Below are positions 31,201-41,084 of a stretch of 64,000 nucleotides of DNA, in pieces; positions within the stretch are counted from its first letter, which is position 1; every line of letters starts with the position of its first letter. The position numbers were made by a program, and so were the translations under genes. The stretch is from Aphrocallistes beatrix. Taxonomy: Eukaryota; Porifera; Hexactinellida; Sceptrulophora; Aphrocallistidae. Below the pieces are notes generated by a model. The model worked only from the letters and a program-made list of their open reading frames with translations, made no database searches and was not told where the DNA came from. Location: contig OY725502.1 of assembly GCA_963281255.1 (NCBI GenBank), positions 558,001 through 622,000 of the forward strand. The letters run 5' to 3'.

Positions 31201-32103
31201 CCGCATCTCTCCACTTCGTCGTCCAGAACGCCAGAACCCGCCTCTAGGTAGGAGGCTGGCACCCATCCCTGGTTCCCCGCGTTATCCACAAACCACCAGC
31301 CGGTGGCCTTCTTCTCAATCACATCCACCACGTCTCCTTCTTTCAGGTTGCACTCGGACCGTTTCATCTTCTTGAAGTCTCCGATGACCACCCACTGCTC
31401 CAGCAGAACAGGGTCTGAGATGTTGTGGATCTCGCTATCTCGAACCGACCTCTTCGCTCTCTCACGAGTCGGATGGATATCTTCGTCTGAGGGCTAACGA
31501 AGGAATCTCTTATAATATCCTATTTCTGTGTAACATTGCTGATAGCGAACTTTACTAAAAACACATATTACATGAATTACACAATTTAGCTTGAGGGCAG
31601 GATCTAGATATCTCAGGTTTAAAGAAATTTCCTATAACATTTACTCCATCCCATGTTGAGGGACAGCCAATAAGAATAGATAGAATGACACAACGGGAGT
31701 AATGAGTGGTAGGTCTCATTGTAAGTACTAAAGTCACCTCGAAGAAGTTTGTGACCGTCATACTCTCAGACACTTCGTGAGGTAGCGAGATCAACTTGAC
31801 CAAGTACTCAGAGATTGGACCTTGCCTCTGTTCGGCTACGTCTCTAATGTGGCTCCGTCCGAACAAGATTTTCCCGGGTAGGAAGGGGATAATCCTGTCC
31901 TCGGGGTTCCTCTTGCCACCTTGCACTGGGAACTGTTGCAGGAGAGCCAGCTGGAACTCAAAGAATTGGGAGTATCTTCTGTATATTTTGTTAGTGGCCC
32001 CAGTAGACCAGTGCACCTCTAGCGTGTAGACGTAGTGCTTGTTAGGGAAGCGACGCTTCTCTAGACCCAGCATCTTGATCTCTCGAACCGTCTTGCGACT
32101 CAT
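25216..32103 (-). CDS. SH3PXD2: Tks-type scaffold, PX plus six SH3 domains (SH3PXD2-like)
   Basis: Relative of vertebrate Tks4/Tks5 (SH3PXD2A/B), phosphoinositide-binding scaffolds of podosomes and organisers of NADPH oxidase. Six exons: 32103-31738, 31493-31196, 28177-27983, 27193-27046, 26968-26851 and 26769-25216, all phases consistent, 892 residues. PX domain, residues about 8-122 (LEKRRFPNKHYVYTLEV, RRYSQFFEFQ, RIIPFLPGKILFGRSHIRDV), keeps the RRYSxF phosphoinositide site. SH3-1 is VDVIEKKATGWWFV; SH3-2 VLVLQKNYDGWWTCRY; SH3-3 crosses the last two introns (EFVALGEFESEGAD, VVEKHDTGWWWASL); SH3-4 FEIVEKSETGWWYL; then a Pro/Lys-rich region with a 12-residue tandem repeat; SH3-5 AEMVEKGDTGWWWM; SH3-6 IEVLEKDNGSGWTWV at the C-terminus. 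The ATG directly follows a TTTCAG acceptor. SNRNP70 lies in intron 2 on the other strand. Confidence 0.92.
26095..26282 (-). repeat. 36-bp coding minisatellite in the Tks-like gene
   Basis: Five near-identical 36-nt units encode VNKPALVDKPVS-type repeats in the linker between SH3-4 and SH3-5. Copies differ mostly at one synonymous position (CTACCAGAG or CTACTAGAG), so the expansion or homogenisation is recent. The repeated KP motifs are Pro/Lys-rich but not classical PxxP SH3 ligands. Confidence 0.85.
27225..27466. mobile_element. MITE with long inverted ends, family C, copy 1
   Basis: Lies in intron 3 of the Tks-like gene. Ends TACCGTAAACTG..GCGACTTTG and CAAAGTCG CCCCAGTTTACGGTA; inner arms share GTCCCACAATAGCAATTT and AAAATATACTCAAAC in inverted order. 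A larger composite copy is at 49606-50363. TA is present at both ends. No coding capacity. Confidence 0.7.
27467..27982. other. Intron 3 remainder of the Tks-like gene
   Basis: No gene is supported. A 68-codon ORF on the + strand (27476-27682) shows no family resemblance. AT-rich otherwise. Confidence 0.4.
28202..28390. mobile_element. pogo-like MITE, second copy
   Basis: Ends CAGTCGACTCCGCTTAATAG and TATTAAGCGGACTTAACTG, followed by TA. Sister of the element inserted at 10830-11018; both have the same internal GGGGCAAAATG/CATTTTGCCCC region. It lies in intron 2 of the Tks-like gene, immediately next to exon 3. Confidence 0.7.
28391..29121. other. Intron 2 of the Tks-like gene, 5' of SNRNP70
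   Basis: AT-rich DNA with no ORF or repeat that I recognise up to about 29090, where the base composition becomes GC-richer at the SNRNP70 leader. The SNRNP70 promoter should lie here. Confidence 0.35.
29122..29276 (+). promoter_or_regulatory. Cluster of 5'-splice-site-like motifs in the SNRNP70 leader
   Basis: Five strong matches to the U1-binding consensus CAG/GTRAGT occur in 155 nt just before the ORF: GGTAAGT at 29122-29128, TAGGTGAGT at 29168-29176, CAGGTAGGT at 29237-29245, GGTAAGT at 29260-29266 and GGTAAGT at 29270-29276. No matching exon between them and the ATG at 29305 explains them as ordinary donors. Autoregulation by U1 snRNP is inference. Confidence 0.5.
29305..30418 (+). CDS. 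SNRNP70: U1 small nuclear ribonucleoprotein 70 kDa (U1-70K)
   Basis: Binds stem-loop I of U1 snRNA and, through its RS-like tail, SR proteins; central to major-class 5' splice-site recognition. Two exons, 29305-30119 and 30223-30418, encode 336 residues. The N-terminal U1-binding extension begins MTQYLPPNLLVLF (human MTQFLPPNLLALF). The RRM spans about 100-178 with KTLFVARLSFEVTESKL (RNP2) and FRGYAFIEF (RNP1), followed by VLVDVERGRTSEEWLPRRLG and GGMGGTRRGAPD, all hallmark U1-70K. The tail is two runs of RD/RE/KD dipeptides. An in-frame upstream codon set exists, but the MTQ start matches the family. The gene lies inside intron 2 of the Tks-like gene on the opposite strand. The CT-rich antisense of the tail gives spurious Ser-Leu ORFs. 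Confidence 0.95.
30419..31195. other. Intron 2 of the Tks-like gene, 3' of SNRNP70
   Basis: No gene. A possible degenerate DNA transposon runs from about 30788 (CAGGGCTGCTAAAATGGCGC) to about 31170 (CCCCCCTGGCTG), with GC-rich ends and an AT-rich middle, but the inverted match is poor. Remaining sequence is unassigned. Confidence 0.3.
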
Positions 32104-33072
32104 CTGAAATCTAATTACGCGAAAATGGGAATTCAGTACTTGTGTTCAAATCTAACTTTCAGATAGACATATGCGGATTCAGAAATATCAACTTAAGAGC
32201 TCGGAACCTAGAAAATCCAATAAGATAAAGCTAGAAATATTTATACACACTAGCGAGTAGGAGGCAATGTTTTGGCGAAAGTTACACGGTAGAATATAAA
32301 GATATTTTAAAAGTACATCAAGGATGTTGATATGCTTATATCGGTGGTTCTGTCATGTCACTGAAGAATCAATCTATGGACTTATTTATAGAAAGTTCAA
32401 CTCTTTTAGAAAGAACCCAAATTCAAATTATGTATTCTCCTTTTTTGTTGTTAGAAGTCCATTATAGGCACACACATGCTGAATTGCTGATATTTACGAG
32501 TCATTTCAGCATTGGCCATAGGCCCTGGGACCTGGGACCGCCTTTAGGACGTGGATGTCCTCTGTTCTGTAGTCACTTCTCACTCAGCGTAATCCATTTA
32601 GGTTTTCGAACTGAGTTCCACGAATCGATTTTAATCAGAGGTCTTGTTCCTGAATGCTTTAGTGCAGCTCTTAGTATAGATGCGTTATGTCATGATCGAC
32701 GTTCGTCTGCTGACTCCTGAAATTCTATTGGACTAAATTGCACCAAGTTTGGAACATGTAACCCTTATATGGTGGAGATTTTAACCAGGCCGCAAATTCT
32801 GCAAAATGTTCACACCTTTCACATAGCCATAAACTACATTCTTGAACCCAAAATCGGTAGTGATGATGTAACCCAACAATTATTTAATTAAATTAATTAT
32901 CAAATAACAAACATAAAGGAAATGAGCTGGAGTATGTACATAGATGGAAGATACGAAAAAAGAAATTCAAGGTTTGGTGTTAGTATCACAGCTGGTACGA
33001 ACAATTTTAAATTGAAATACGATTGAAGGAGAGTTAGGTAGTAATGATTCAAGAAAGTAAAGACGGATATTA
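32104..33072. other. Spacer between the Tks-like and PCMTD genes
   Basis: Holds the 5' region of the Tks-like gene and the 3' end of PCMTD, both on the minus strand. A 121-codon + strand ORF (32355-32720) has no recognisable domain. No repeat family was identified. Confidence 0.35.
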
Positions 33073-36000
33073 TCAAAGATCGTTTGCTTCGTCTAGAAAG
33101 AGTTCGTTGATCTCTTCAGGGCTGATATCAGGGTCCAGCTCTGCATTCTGGGGGATGAGAGGGGGATCCATGGTGTCTGTCAAATGTGTCAAATCTGTCA
33201 TATCAGATACGTCTGCTGTTTCTGAATTATCCATTATATCTGCATCTGTAGATTCTAGAGAGAACACAAGAGTAAACTCCACAGTACTGAAGTACCTCAT
33301 CTAAGCCTTCAGCCCGCATTACTAGTGCCTAGATGTGTGAGTGGAGGAACAGGGCCACCGGAGGTGTTAGGTATGTACAGTTATACCCAGGGCTCTCAAC
33401 CTGAGAGAGTTCGCAAATCGTGAGATCGTGACATTTTACCCGAAATCGTGTGACATGAGATCGTGAGAGTTGAGAAGCCTGTATCCCAGTGGCAGATTTA
33501 GGGGGGGGGCACAGGGGGCACGTGCCCCCTCCCCTTGAAAAGTCATTAAATATTTTCACATTCAAACCCGCAAATACGTTGGATGATATATTTGGAAAAT
33601 ATTTTGGTAAATATAATGATGACAAATAGATGTTATTAAATATTAGACTGTAATCGATATTAGGATCAAAGTCCAAACATGTTTCGTTGGGTGAAAACCT
33701 GTCAAAGGCCCTTAGAAAATCGTGGATCAGCCCCTGATACCCCTCTATAAAAGGACGCCCAGTTTCAGAGAAATCCCTCTTAGGACACCAACGCCCATAA
33801 AACATGACGGCGGCCAGGACTAATGGGAAGAAAGATACTCACTCTGAGAGTCATCTCCGCCCTGTGAATCGTCATCGCCCATAGAAAACACGTAGCGGAC
33901 TCCGTTGCCTCCGTACAGAAAGAAGGGAAAGTCGTCCCCGTCTGTCCTCCCCCTGGAGAGCTCTCCCGTCCCTCTCACGAGCCTGGTCATCATCCGCTTT
34001 TGCTTTTTCTGGGTGGACGGCTTCTCTGTGTCACTCTCCCCCGACGGCTCATCCTCCGGGAGGTTTCCTATGGCACATCACTGGCATCAAACATTTAAAA
34101 TTATCCGTAACGCCTATTGGATATTCAAGACAGGACTGTGGACAAAACCAAATGAGCTCGTAATACTAAATAAATTAGTATAAAAATTCCCAATTTGCAG
34201 AAAAAATAGAATCTGATTCAAACAAAAATATATTATTTTTAGAAAATGGTTCAAACTGGAATTAATATAAAATCACCACTCGTTGAGATAAATATCTATG
34301 GTATTTACCTGTTGCTATGAGGGATTCAGGAATCTGCTTGGTATGCTGAGTTCTGAGAGTTCCGTCATAGGTCATGAAAGAGATGAGGTGAGAAGGGAGG
34401 GGCAGCTGTGGGAACTGAGTCCTGTTCTCCACATGCACCAACTCTAGGATTGACAGTCGGCACAGCTGCTGTAGAGACGGAATGTTGTAGCCTGGAGAGA
34501 GTAAAACCCGTGCATTGATAAACTCATAGCAGTTAGTTCCTTATATTGGTTACATATGTTAGGTATTGGAATGTACCAAAGTCTATGGCTTGTGTGTCCT
34601 TCATGCACTCCTCAGTGGGGAGGATGAGAGGAGCGAAACTGACACTAGACAACACGACGTCATCTCTCCATTCCGTCTGAGACAGCCTGGTAACCGACAA
34701 AAGCTAGAAACACAGTTGTAGCATTGGAATGTGGAACACTCATATGTAATATTTTTGTTAAAGTGACCATAGGCGTAACTCCAGGGGTGGCAGGGGTAGC
34801 GTGCCACCCCAGACCTAAATGTTATGTTTACTTGGGGTGGCATGCCACATTAGTTTGATATACAAGTATGTTTACAAATCTCGCCACCCCAGCTAACCAT
34901 GAAAAAATCAAAATAGTTACGCCTATGAAAGTGACTCTAGTAATATGTACAACTGTAAGAATCTGTTTTTCAAGATTTTAATTTCAAAATAGATAAATAT
35001 TATAAAATAAAAAGGAAATATTTAGGTTATAAGACTCACTGCTCCGTTGTAGGGCATAACCAGAATTCCGTCGTTGTTGAGCATACACCTCATGACGCTG
35101 CCGTATCCGGACGGAACGTCTGCACCGCAGTAGACTCGGTCGTAGGTCCCGTGCTGGGGGTCCAGCAGGAGTCCGTTCCCCACCTGGAAGTCCGGCGGAC
35201 AGAACTGAGTGGGGTCGTAGAACGGAGAATTGTGGACGAACTTGTCAACGCATTCCCTCGCGAACTTAACGTTGGCCGAGTTGATCTCCACACCGCGGTT
35301 GATCCCTCTCGGTCCCAGCAGCATCCCCACCATGGTGGACAGGTACCCCGTCCCGCTCCCTGGAAGGAATGTACAGCAGTAAAATGCATGGTAGAACAGC
35401 AGTAAACTCGTACTTTCCAACTGTCCCGGTTTTGGCGGGACTTCCCGGTTTTTTCACTCTTCCATTGAGCTGATTTTCTCGAGTGTTCTGCTTTTACATG
35501 AAATTTCCCCATTGTGTCCCGATTTTTTTAATTCAATTATAGTACTTTTCTATTGCGTCCCGCCAAATTCAACGCTGCGTCCCGCTTTAATCATGGCTCA
35601 GGTTGGCATGTAAGTAACTGCATGGTAGAACTCATGGGAACCAGTCAACTCGTACCAACTACCAAAGTGAAGTGTACGATTTCCATAGCATTTGGATGAG
35701 ATATCTGTAAGAACACAGCGAAAAGCAGAATTTCTGTTGACTTACAACGAATTGACTTGGCACGAGTCGGCATGTGGTACGAGTTGACTGGCATTCGTAC
35801 TCATAGTTGGTTGGAGATACTCACCGATGTTGAGGAAGGAGAGCTTGGGCTCCACTTTGAGTGCTTCCATAGCTTTGGTGTAGATGCAGGGAGCAGAGAG
35901 GTGATAGGTCCCACTCTTCCAGGCTTTGTCCTCGTACGCCTCTAGCTTAGCATCCTGCATCTCTTCATCTTCAAACGCCATGAAGTCGACACGGTCCACC

Positions 36001-36224
36001 ATGCGGAATACCTGCTCGATCTATGAAACGAATAATTCAAATTCTATCTAATTCTGAATCACATAAGTCAGAGCAGTTGTCACGGAAATACGCCTACATT
36101 TGTAGCCTGTGGTGTGAGGCAATCTTTAGTAAGAGCTTACCTTAGGCGAAACGATGTGTTTGGTTTTGCAGAGGTTAGTGATGAACTCATCGTTGTTTTC
36201 AGCGCTACTAACGACAGATCCCAT
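33073..36224 (-). CDS. PCMTD1: PCMT domain-containing protein (PCMTD1/2-like)
   Basis: Family with an isoaspartyl methyltransferase-like fold fused to a SOCS/Cullin-5-box-like tail; thought to act as ubiquitin-ligase substrate receptors. Seven exons: 36224-36141, 36020-35825, 35359-35040, 34703-34577, 34491-34309, 34067-33843 and 33254-33073, giving 438 residues (human PCMTD1 357). The N-terminus MGSVVSSAENNDEFI keeps the Gly-2 myristoylation-type start of PCMTD (human MGGAVSAGEDNDDLI). The SAM motif is LNIGSGTGYLSTMVG; YHLSAPCIYTKAMEALK matches the catalytic-fold helix; YDRVYCGADVP and GILVMPYNG follow. A BC-box-like SLQQLCRLSILEL and LPLPSHLISFMTYDG match the C-terminus of human PCMTD1. An extra acidic, Ser/Lys-rich tail of about 130 residues has no match that I know. 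Confidence 0.92.
33480..33805. repeat. Probable degenerate hAT-like element in PCMTD intron 6
   Basis: Begins CAGTGGCAGATTTAGGGGGG with a G-rich run then GGGGGCACGTGCCCCC, a start typical of hAT-type repeats. The right end is not resolved, so the limits are approximate. It contains a fortuitous minus-strand ORF. Confidence 0.35.
34768..34927. mobile_element. hAT-type MITE with 8-bp target duplication
   Basis: 160 bp with perfect 13-bp inverted ends CATAGGCGTAACT / AGTTACGCCTATG and an exact 8-bp flanking duplication AAAGTGAC (34760-34767 and 34928-34935). Internal GGGGTGGCA/TGCCACCCC motifs. It lies in PCMTD intron 3. Confidence 0.88.
35410..35613. repeat. MITE-like repeat, family A, copy 4
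   Basis: In PCMTD intron 2. Ends TTTCCAACTGTCCCG and GGTTGGCATGTAAG; very similar in order and sequence to copy 2 at 11850 (TTCTCGAGTGT, CTTTTCTATTGCGTCCCGCC). Confidence 0.7.
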
Positions 36225-37560
36225 CTTCTAATCAGTGGGGAAGAGAGCTAGTAGTGAATTATAATATTTTAAAGTGTTGACACGGGAGGAGATCATATTT
36301 ATATGGGCGAAATTAGGCAAAGCCAAAACTCAAATTCATGCCACAACTCAAGGTTCATGAAAATGGTCAAATCTATTAACTTTGTTCATGATACTATAGC
36401 TGTAGGTATAATAAAAAGTCCAGAGAACATGTTCCTAAGGTCCAGAGACGATTTCCCCCGAATGCAAAAAAAGAGGTTTATCTTCGATGGAATTGCTGTG
36501 GGTTCAACAAAAGAATTATCCGAATACCATCCACAAATCGATGAGACACAGTGATACTCAACTGTTCCCTTTCAGAGAGGTATTCCATATCCAATCCAGA
36601 ACAAAGAGGAAAACTCCAGAAACTTTGGGCTGATTGTGCCAGTTTTCAAACTTTTGATGGATTCAATACCAATTTTATTATGTGCACTACCGCTACGGAA
36701 ATAACGTGGTTGCTCTTAGTCAAGATTTTCCTAATTCCATAAGTGTTATCCAACTATGTACTCATTCGGAGTAAATAACCAGATTATTTCAGTTTTTGAA
36801 AAAAGGACATCATTTCGCTCTCCCAAGTGGAATCAATCGATAAAGCTAATTATCACTGATTAATTAATAGAAATATGGCGGCATTAGCACTGCTCCAAAA
36901 CTCAATTACACCTACGATACTTAATAATGACAATTGTAAATTGCATCACATTGTTGCCTCATTATTGCAAAGAGTTTGGATCAAATCGACCACCTCACTA
37001 AAAGACAACCAGAAGGCCGTGTCAGTGCTAAGGGACTGCGGACACGGTATTGCTTGTCGCCTCTTTTTCAGATGTGGTCTACGTTCGATCTGAACTGGCC
37101 GGACGGATAAGTGAGTTGCTTTTTTCATGACACAACGCAGCTGCTATACTGGAGTTGCACTAAAAACCCTTCGAGTTTTACTATACAAGATATGCTATAT
37201 CGGTGTTCCACGTAGGCTTAGTTCTATCTTATCCATTGTAACTGTACGGTTAGGAGAGTGAAGTTAAATTGCTTTCTTCTATAAAATACAAATTTTATAT
37301 TTACATCTATAAACTGCAAATTTTTGCCTTTAGCATAGAGTAAGCTTTGAAGGATGATATCTTACTATTTGGGTGACTGCACAATAATAAGTTACAATAG
37401 GCTCTAGTGACACGATGAGGCTACCTTATGCAATATATGTTTTAAAATTTCCACAGCTGTGTAATATGCATTCTTTCACCCTCGGACACTTCTGGCGCTT
37501 AAAAATTCCCTTCTAGTGTTCCAAAAATTTAGAATATCTTAGCGCCCCGTATCACTTCAG
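36225..37560. other. Spacer between PCMTD and the Nudix-like gene (divergent)
   Basis: Should hold two divergent promoters. Three + strand ORFs of 63-83 codons (36303-36554, 36551-36742 and 36875-37093) show no recognisable family; the last starts in a favourable context (GAAATGG). I do not call them genes. Confidence 0.35.
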
Positions 37561-38202
37561 ATGCATTCCATTTGCTATCAGATCTGTATTGCCGCCATAA
37601 AGCGCACCACTTCCCATCAGGAGTTCTCTACAGAGGACTATGAGCTGTGTCTGATACGGGAATCTCAGATAGGTACATGGTCCCTTCCTGTGTACCCCCT
37701 CACCTCCAACTGGGAACCGAGCGAAGTGGTGCGGGACTACCTAGCACAGATGACAGGCCTCGAGTCGGGACTGGTGTTCTCACTCGATGTGTGCAGCGAG
37801 ATGCGAGAGACCACCCACTACGTCACCATCTGCTACGTGGCTGTCATACCGCAGGATGCCATCGCACAGAATCGCCCCTCAGTGGAAGTGAAGTTCGAGA
37901 GTTTGCTGAGTGTTTGCGACACCTGTCAGGATGGCGCCCTTTTCAACCAATCACAGACTCAGATCGTGCAGTCAGCTGTCTCCTGGCTGAGGGACCAGCA
38001 CACGGACGGACTGATTCGCTTGGACAAGATTTTCGAAGGTGGAAGTGAAGGGTTTTCTAAACCTATTTCAGTACGCGCCTTGTTGGGCAACCCTCTCTAT
38101 GAATCCCAGCTGTCCCCGCCTGAAGACAAACTGCTGGTCGCACTGGACAATCCAGTCTTCCAGTTTCTGATCAGCGGGCAAGAGACATTTTCACACGTTT
38201 AG
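37561..38202 (+). CDS. Nudix-fold-like protein with degenerate Nudix box
   Basis: Single-exon ORF of 213 residues whose ATG directly follows a CACTTCAG acceptor-like motif. The segment ELCLIRESQIGTWSLPVYPL, then EVVRDYLAQMTGL, is laid out like a Nudix domain (strand, W-x-LP, helix ending in TGL). The catalytic signature G-x5-E-x7-RE-x2-EE-x-G is not kept: the acidic REUxEE positions read RDYLAQMTG. Later THYVTICYVAVIP resembles the following strand. So a Nudix-derived, probably non-catalytic binding protein is my best guess; no orthologue is recognised. RNGTT follows on the same strand 300 bp away. Confidence 0.5.
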   Translation: MHSICYQICIAAIKRTTSHQEFSTEDYELCLIRESQIGTWSLPVYPLTSNWEPSEVVRDYLAQMTGLESGLVFSLDVCSEMRETTHYVTICYVAVIPQDAIAQNRPSVEVKFESLLSVCDTCQDGALFNQSQTQIVQSAVSWLRDQHTDGLIRLDKIFEGGSEGFSKPISVRALLGNPLYESQLSPPEDKLLVALDNPVFQFLISGQETFSHV

Positions 38203-38506
38203 CTCTTTGATGTTCTTTTCACTTATTTTATTTTTAATATTTACTCCAAAGTTTCACTTATTTGAGCGGGAGACTCGAGCAGAGGGGAGGTCTGATAAAT
38301 GTGAAGTACATAGTTGTATTATTTTCCTGATTAATTCTGGCACACAAACAAACAATTGTACTATACAAGATATTCAGAAAACCTGAAAATTGTACCTCCC
38401 CCAATGTAACACTTTTTCCCACCTCTTAGTATCACATTGGTATCCGCCCTCCTCCTTGGATGCGTTCCTTTACTCTGGCTAATTCTTGCTAGCTTAGTGC
38501 CATCTT
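38203..38506. other. Spacer between the Nudix-like gene and RNGTT
   Basis: About 300 bp; no gene or repeat seen. CTAGCTTAG lies 9 nt before the RNGTT ATG. Confidence 0.4.
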
Positions 38507-40924
38507 ATGGCTCACGACCCAGCACACACTCTGCCCGACAGGTGGGTCAATTGTCCGCGGAAAGGACAGCTGATCGAGGATAAATTCCTGCCCTTCAAGA
38601 CTCCCCTCAGTACACAGTACGACGAGAGCCTTGAAGAGAGGACGAGGTTCCCTCCCTCCCTGCTCCTCTCCATCTCCCAGAACCTACCGAGACCCCTCGG
38701 CATGGTCATAGACCTCACCAACTCCCGCCGGTTCTACTCTCCCGCGGAGATGAATCAGATCGGCTTAGAGCATGCTAAGATTCCTTGCGAAGGGCACAAG
38801 CACCCTCCCACGAAGGAGCAAGTGAGACACATTCATTCCGTCCTGTTTTTAAGTTTTAATTGTTGCTGCCGTAACTTAGATTTATGTACAACCAGTGGCG
38901 TAGCCCAGGTGGTGCGTGGTGGTCCCCGTGTACTATGGGGCTTTTATTTTACGATAAACCGTTTCAGTGGTGTGCTCCATCCGATGCACCGCCACGAAAG
39001 AAAGCCTGGCTGCACATCTGAGTACAACCAACTCTTTCTCGTGAATAACAACGTTAATTAAGTAAACATGACTAACTCAATAATTTCGAGTTCACAGTTT
39101 CCATTCCTCACTGAATCATGACGTCATAGATTTCCCTCCTAGACTGAGAGGTTCATTGAGCTCTCGCGGGAGTTCTTCTCCTCGCACGAAGGCGTCTCGA
39201 TAGGCGTCCACTGCACGCACGGGTTCAACCGGACCGGCTTCCTGGTGGTGAGCTACCTGGTGGCGCAGGAGGACTGGGGGCTGACCGCAGCCGTGCAGGC
39301 GTTCTCGGCGGCCAGAGAGCCCGGCATCTACAAGCAGGACTACCTGGCTGAGCTGTACCGGCGCTACGGAGACAAAGAGGAGGAGTCGCTCCCCTTGGCA
39401 CCGGAGCGCCCCCCCTGGTGCGTCCTATCCAGTCAGGCGCTGGGGCTGGAGGTCTCCTCCACCGAGTCAGAGTCCGAGGAGGAGGAGACGGGGCAGAGGG
39501 GAGGGGACGAGGTCTCTAGAAACGCGCTGGAGGAGGTAAGCAGATATTCATGGTACTTAAGCACGAAATGGTCTAACTGCAATCCTATGCAATATCAAAT
39601 TAGCAGAGAAATGTTGCAAATTAGAAATGAAAAATATTGATCTTTAATTATAATTGCATCCAATCAGGTTCCCAGCATCAAAGCCCTCGGGCGGGATGAC
39701 TCCCACATGGGGATGTCCTCCTCCCAGCTGATCCACCGCATCTGCGACCTGTGCGGACACAAGGAGGGCTCCAACTACAACTTCCCCGGCAGTCAGCCGG
39801 TGACCCTGGACCACGCGCGCAAGGTCCACCTCTTCAACAACAAGTACTACGTGTCCTGGAAGGCAGACGGGACCCGCTACATGATGTACATCCGAGGGAA
39901 GGGACAGGTCTACCTCCTCAGAAGAGACAATCAGCTGTTCCCCGTGAAGAACATTACTTTCCCGCACCGAAAGCCTGAGCAGGAGCACGTGAGGGAGACT
40001 CTGCTGGACTGCGAGATGGTGATTGAGAATCGGCCCAAAGGAGGCAGGCGTCCCTACCTCCTGCTCTACGACCTGGTGGCGTACGCGGGGGACAACAAGT
40101 TCGGGATGATGCGGCACCCTGAGCGGATCAAGATAATCGAGAAAGATATCTATGAACCGCGCGAGAAGGCGTCTATGGCTCTCAGAATCGATAAAGGAAA
40201 GGAACCGTTCAGCGTCCGACTGAAGGAGTTCTTTCCCGTGAGCAAGACGGGCATGATCTACAACGAGTACATTCCCAAGCTCCACCACGAGATCGATGGG
40301 CTCATCTTCTCCATGGACAACCAGGGATATTTCCCAGGGAGGTGTGAATGGCTGCTGAAATGGAAACCTCTCTCACTCAATTCTATCGATTTCAGACTGA
40401 AGATTGTGATAATAACCGCAAGGCTAGGGGAGCTGGGGGGCAAGCGCTACCAGTTTTTGGTTTTGGAAGATGGAACCCGGATGGAAAGAATGTTTTACGA
40501 GTTTGAACAGAAATTCATAAGAAGAGGCGAATTCAAGCTGGAAGATTTGGATAAGAAGATTGTAGAGTGTACTCTAGAAGAAAATTTTATTAAAATCATT
40601 CGTGTTCGAACTGATAAGACCAAACCGAACACTATGTCGACAGCCAAGAATGTTTTCAAGAGTATTCAACAGCCACTCGGCATCGAGGAATTGTTAGAAT
40701 TTATCAATACCATCCCTCAAACCTTTCCGCACGCCCACACATCCTTTCCCGTCAGCAAGTCTTCTGAGCTAGGAAACCACAGACCTACAAACTCATCGAA
40801 TCTTGAGCACAAAACTGAGTTGAATCACAAAACGAAGAGACAGAAAGTCGAGTCAAACCACTCTCTTAATAATTCAGAACCAAATTTAAAAAGAAAAAGA
40901 TTGGATTCAAGTGAATCAGATTGA
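38507..40924 (+). CDS. RNGTT: mRNA capping enzyme, triphosphatase plus guanylyltransferase
   Basis: Bifunctional nuclear enzyme adding the GMP cap to nascent Pol II transcripts. Three exons, 38507-38821, 39143-39535 and 39668-40924, encode 654 residues (human 597). N-terminal RNA triphosphatase: PDRWVNCPRKGQLI, VIDLTNSRRFYSP, and the Cys phosphatase loop HCTHGFNRTG with Cys at about 129 and Arg at about 135. An acidic linker follows. Guanylyltransferase: the GMP-linked Lys is in SWKADGTRYMMYI (about residue 301); then LLDCEMVIENR, YLLLYDLVAYAG, DGLIFSMDNQGY and LLKWKPLSLNSIDFRLK; OB-fold IIRVRTDKTKPNTMSTAKNV. The C-terminal 70 residues are Ser/Asn/Lys-rich. Intron 1 contains a short transposon-like start (CAGTGGCGTAGCCC, about 38894). 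Confidence 0.96.
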
Positions 40925-41084
40925 TTTTATTCAGCAAATTGCATTAGCTTTATATTTTAAATAACAGTGAACATCAACATAGTATTGTATGTTGGGAATA
41001 CGTATATGCCTTGTATCATAGTTTGAAACTTTTTCTTTCCGAGGTTAGATTTAAGACTTCAAGATTTTCAGATTAAATAGTTGA

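Noticed and set aside
33329-33805. 158-codon minus-strand ORF as a PCMTD exon
   Set aside because: The PCMTD phases join without it, and it lies over a transposon-like G-rich repeat.
36303-37093. Three short ORFs as small genes
   Set aside because: No family resemblance, no splice structure, and composition like spacer DNA.
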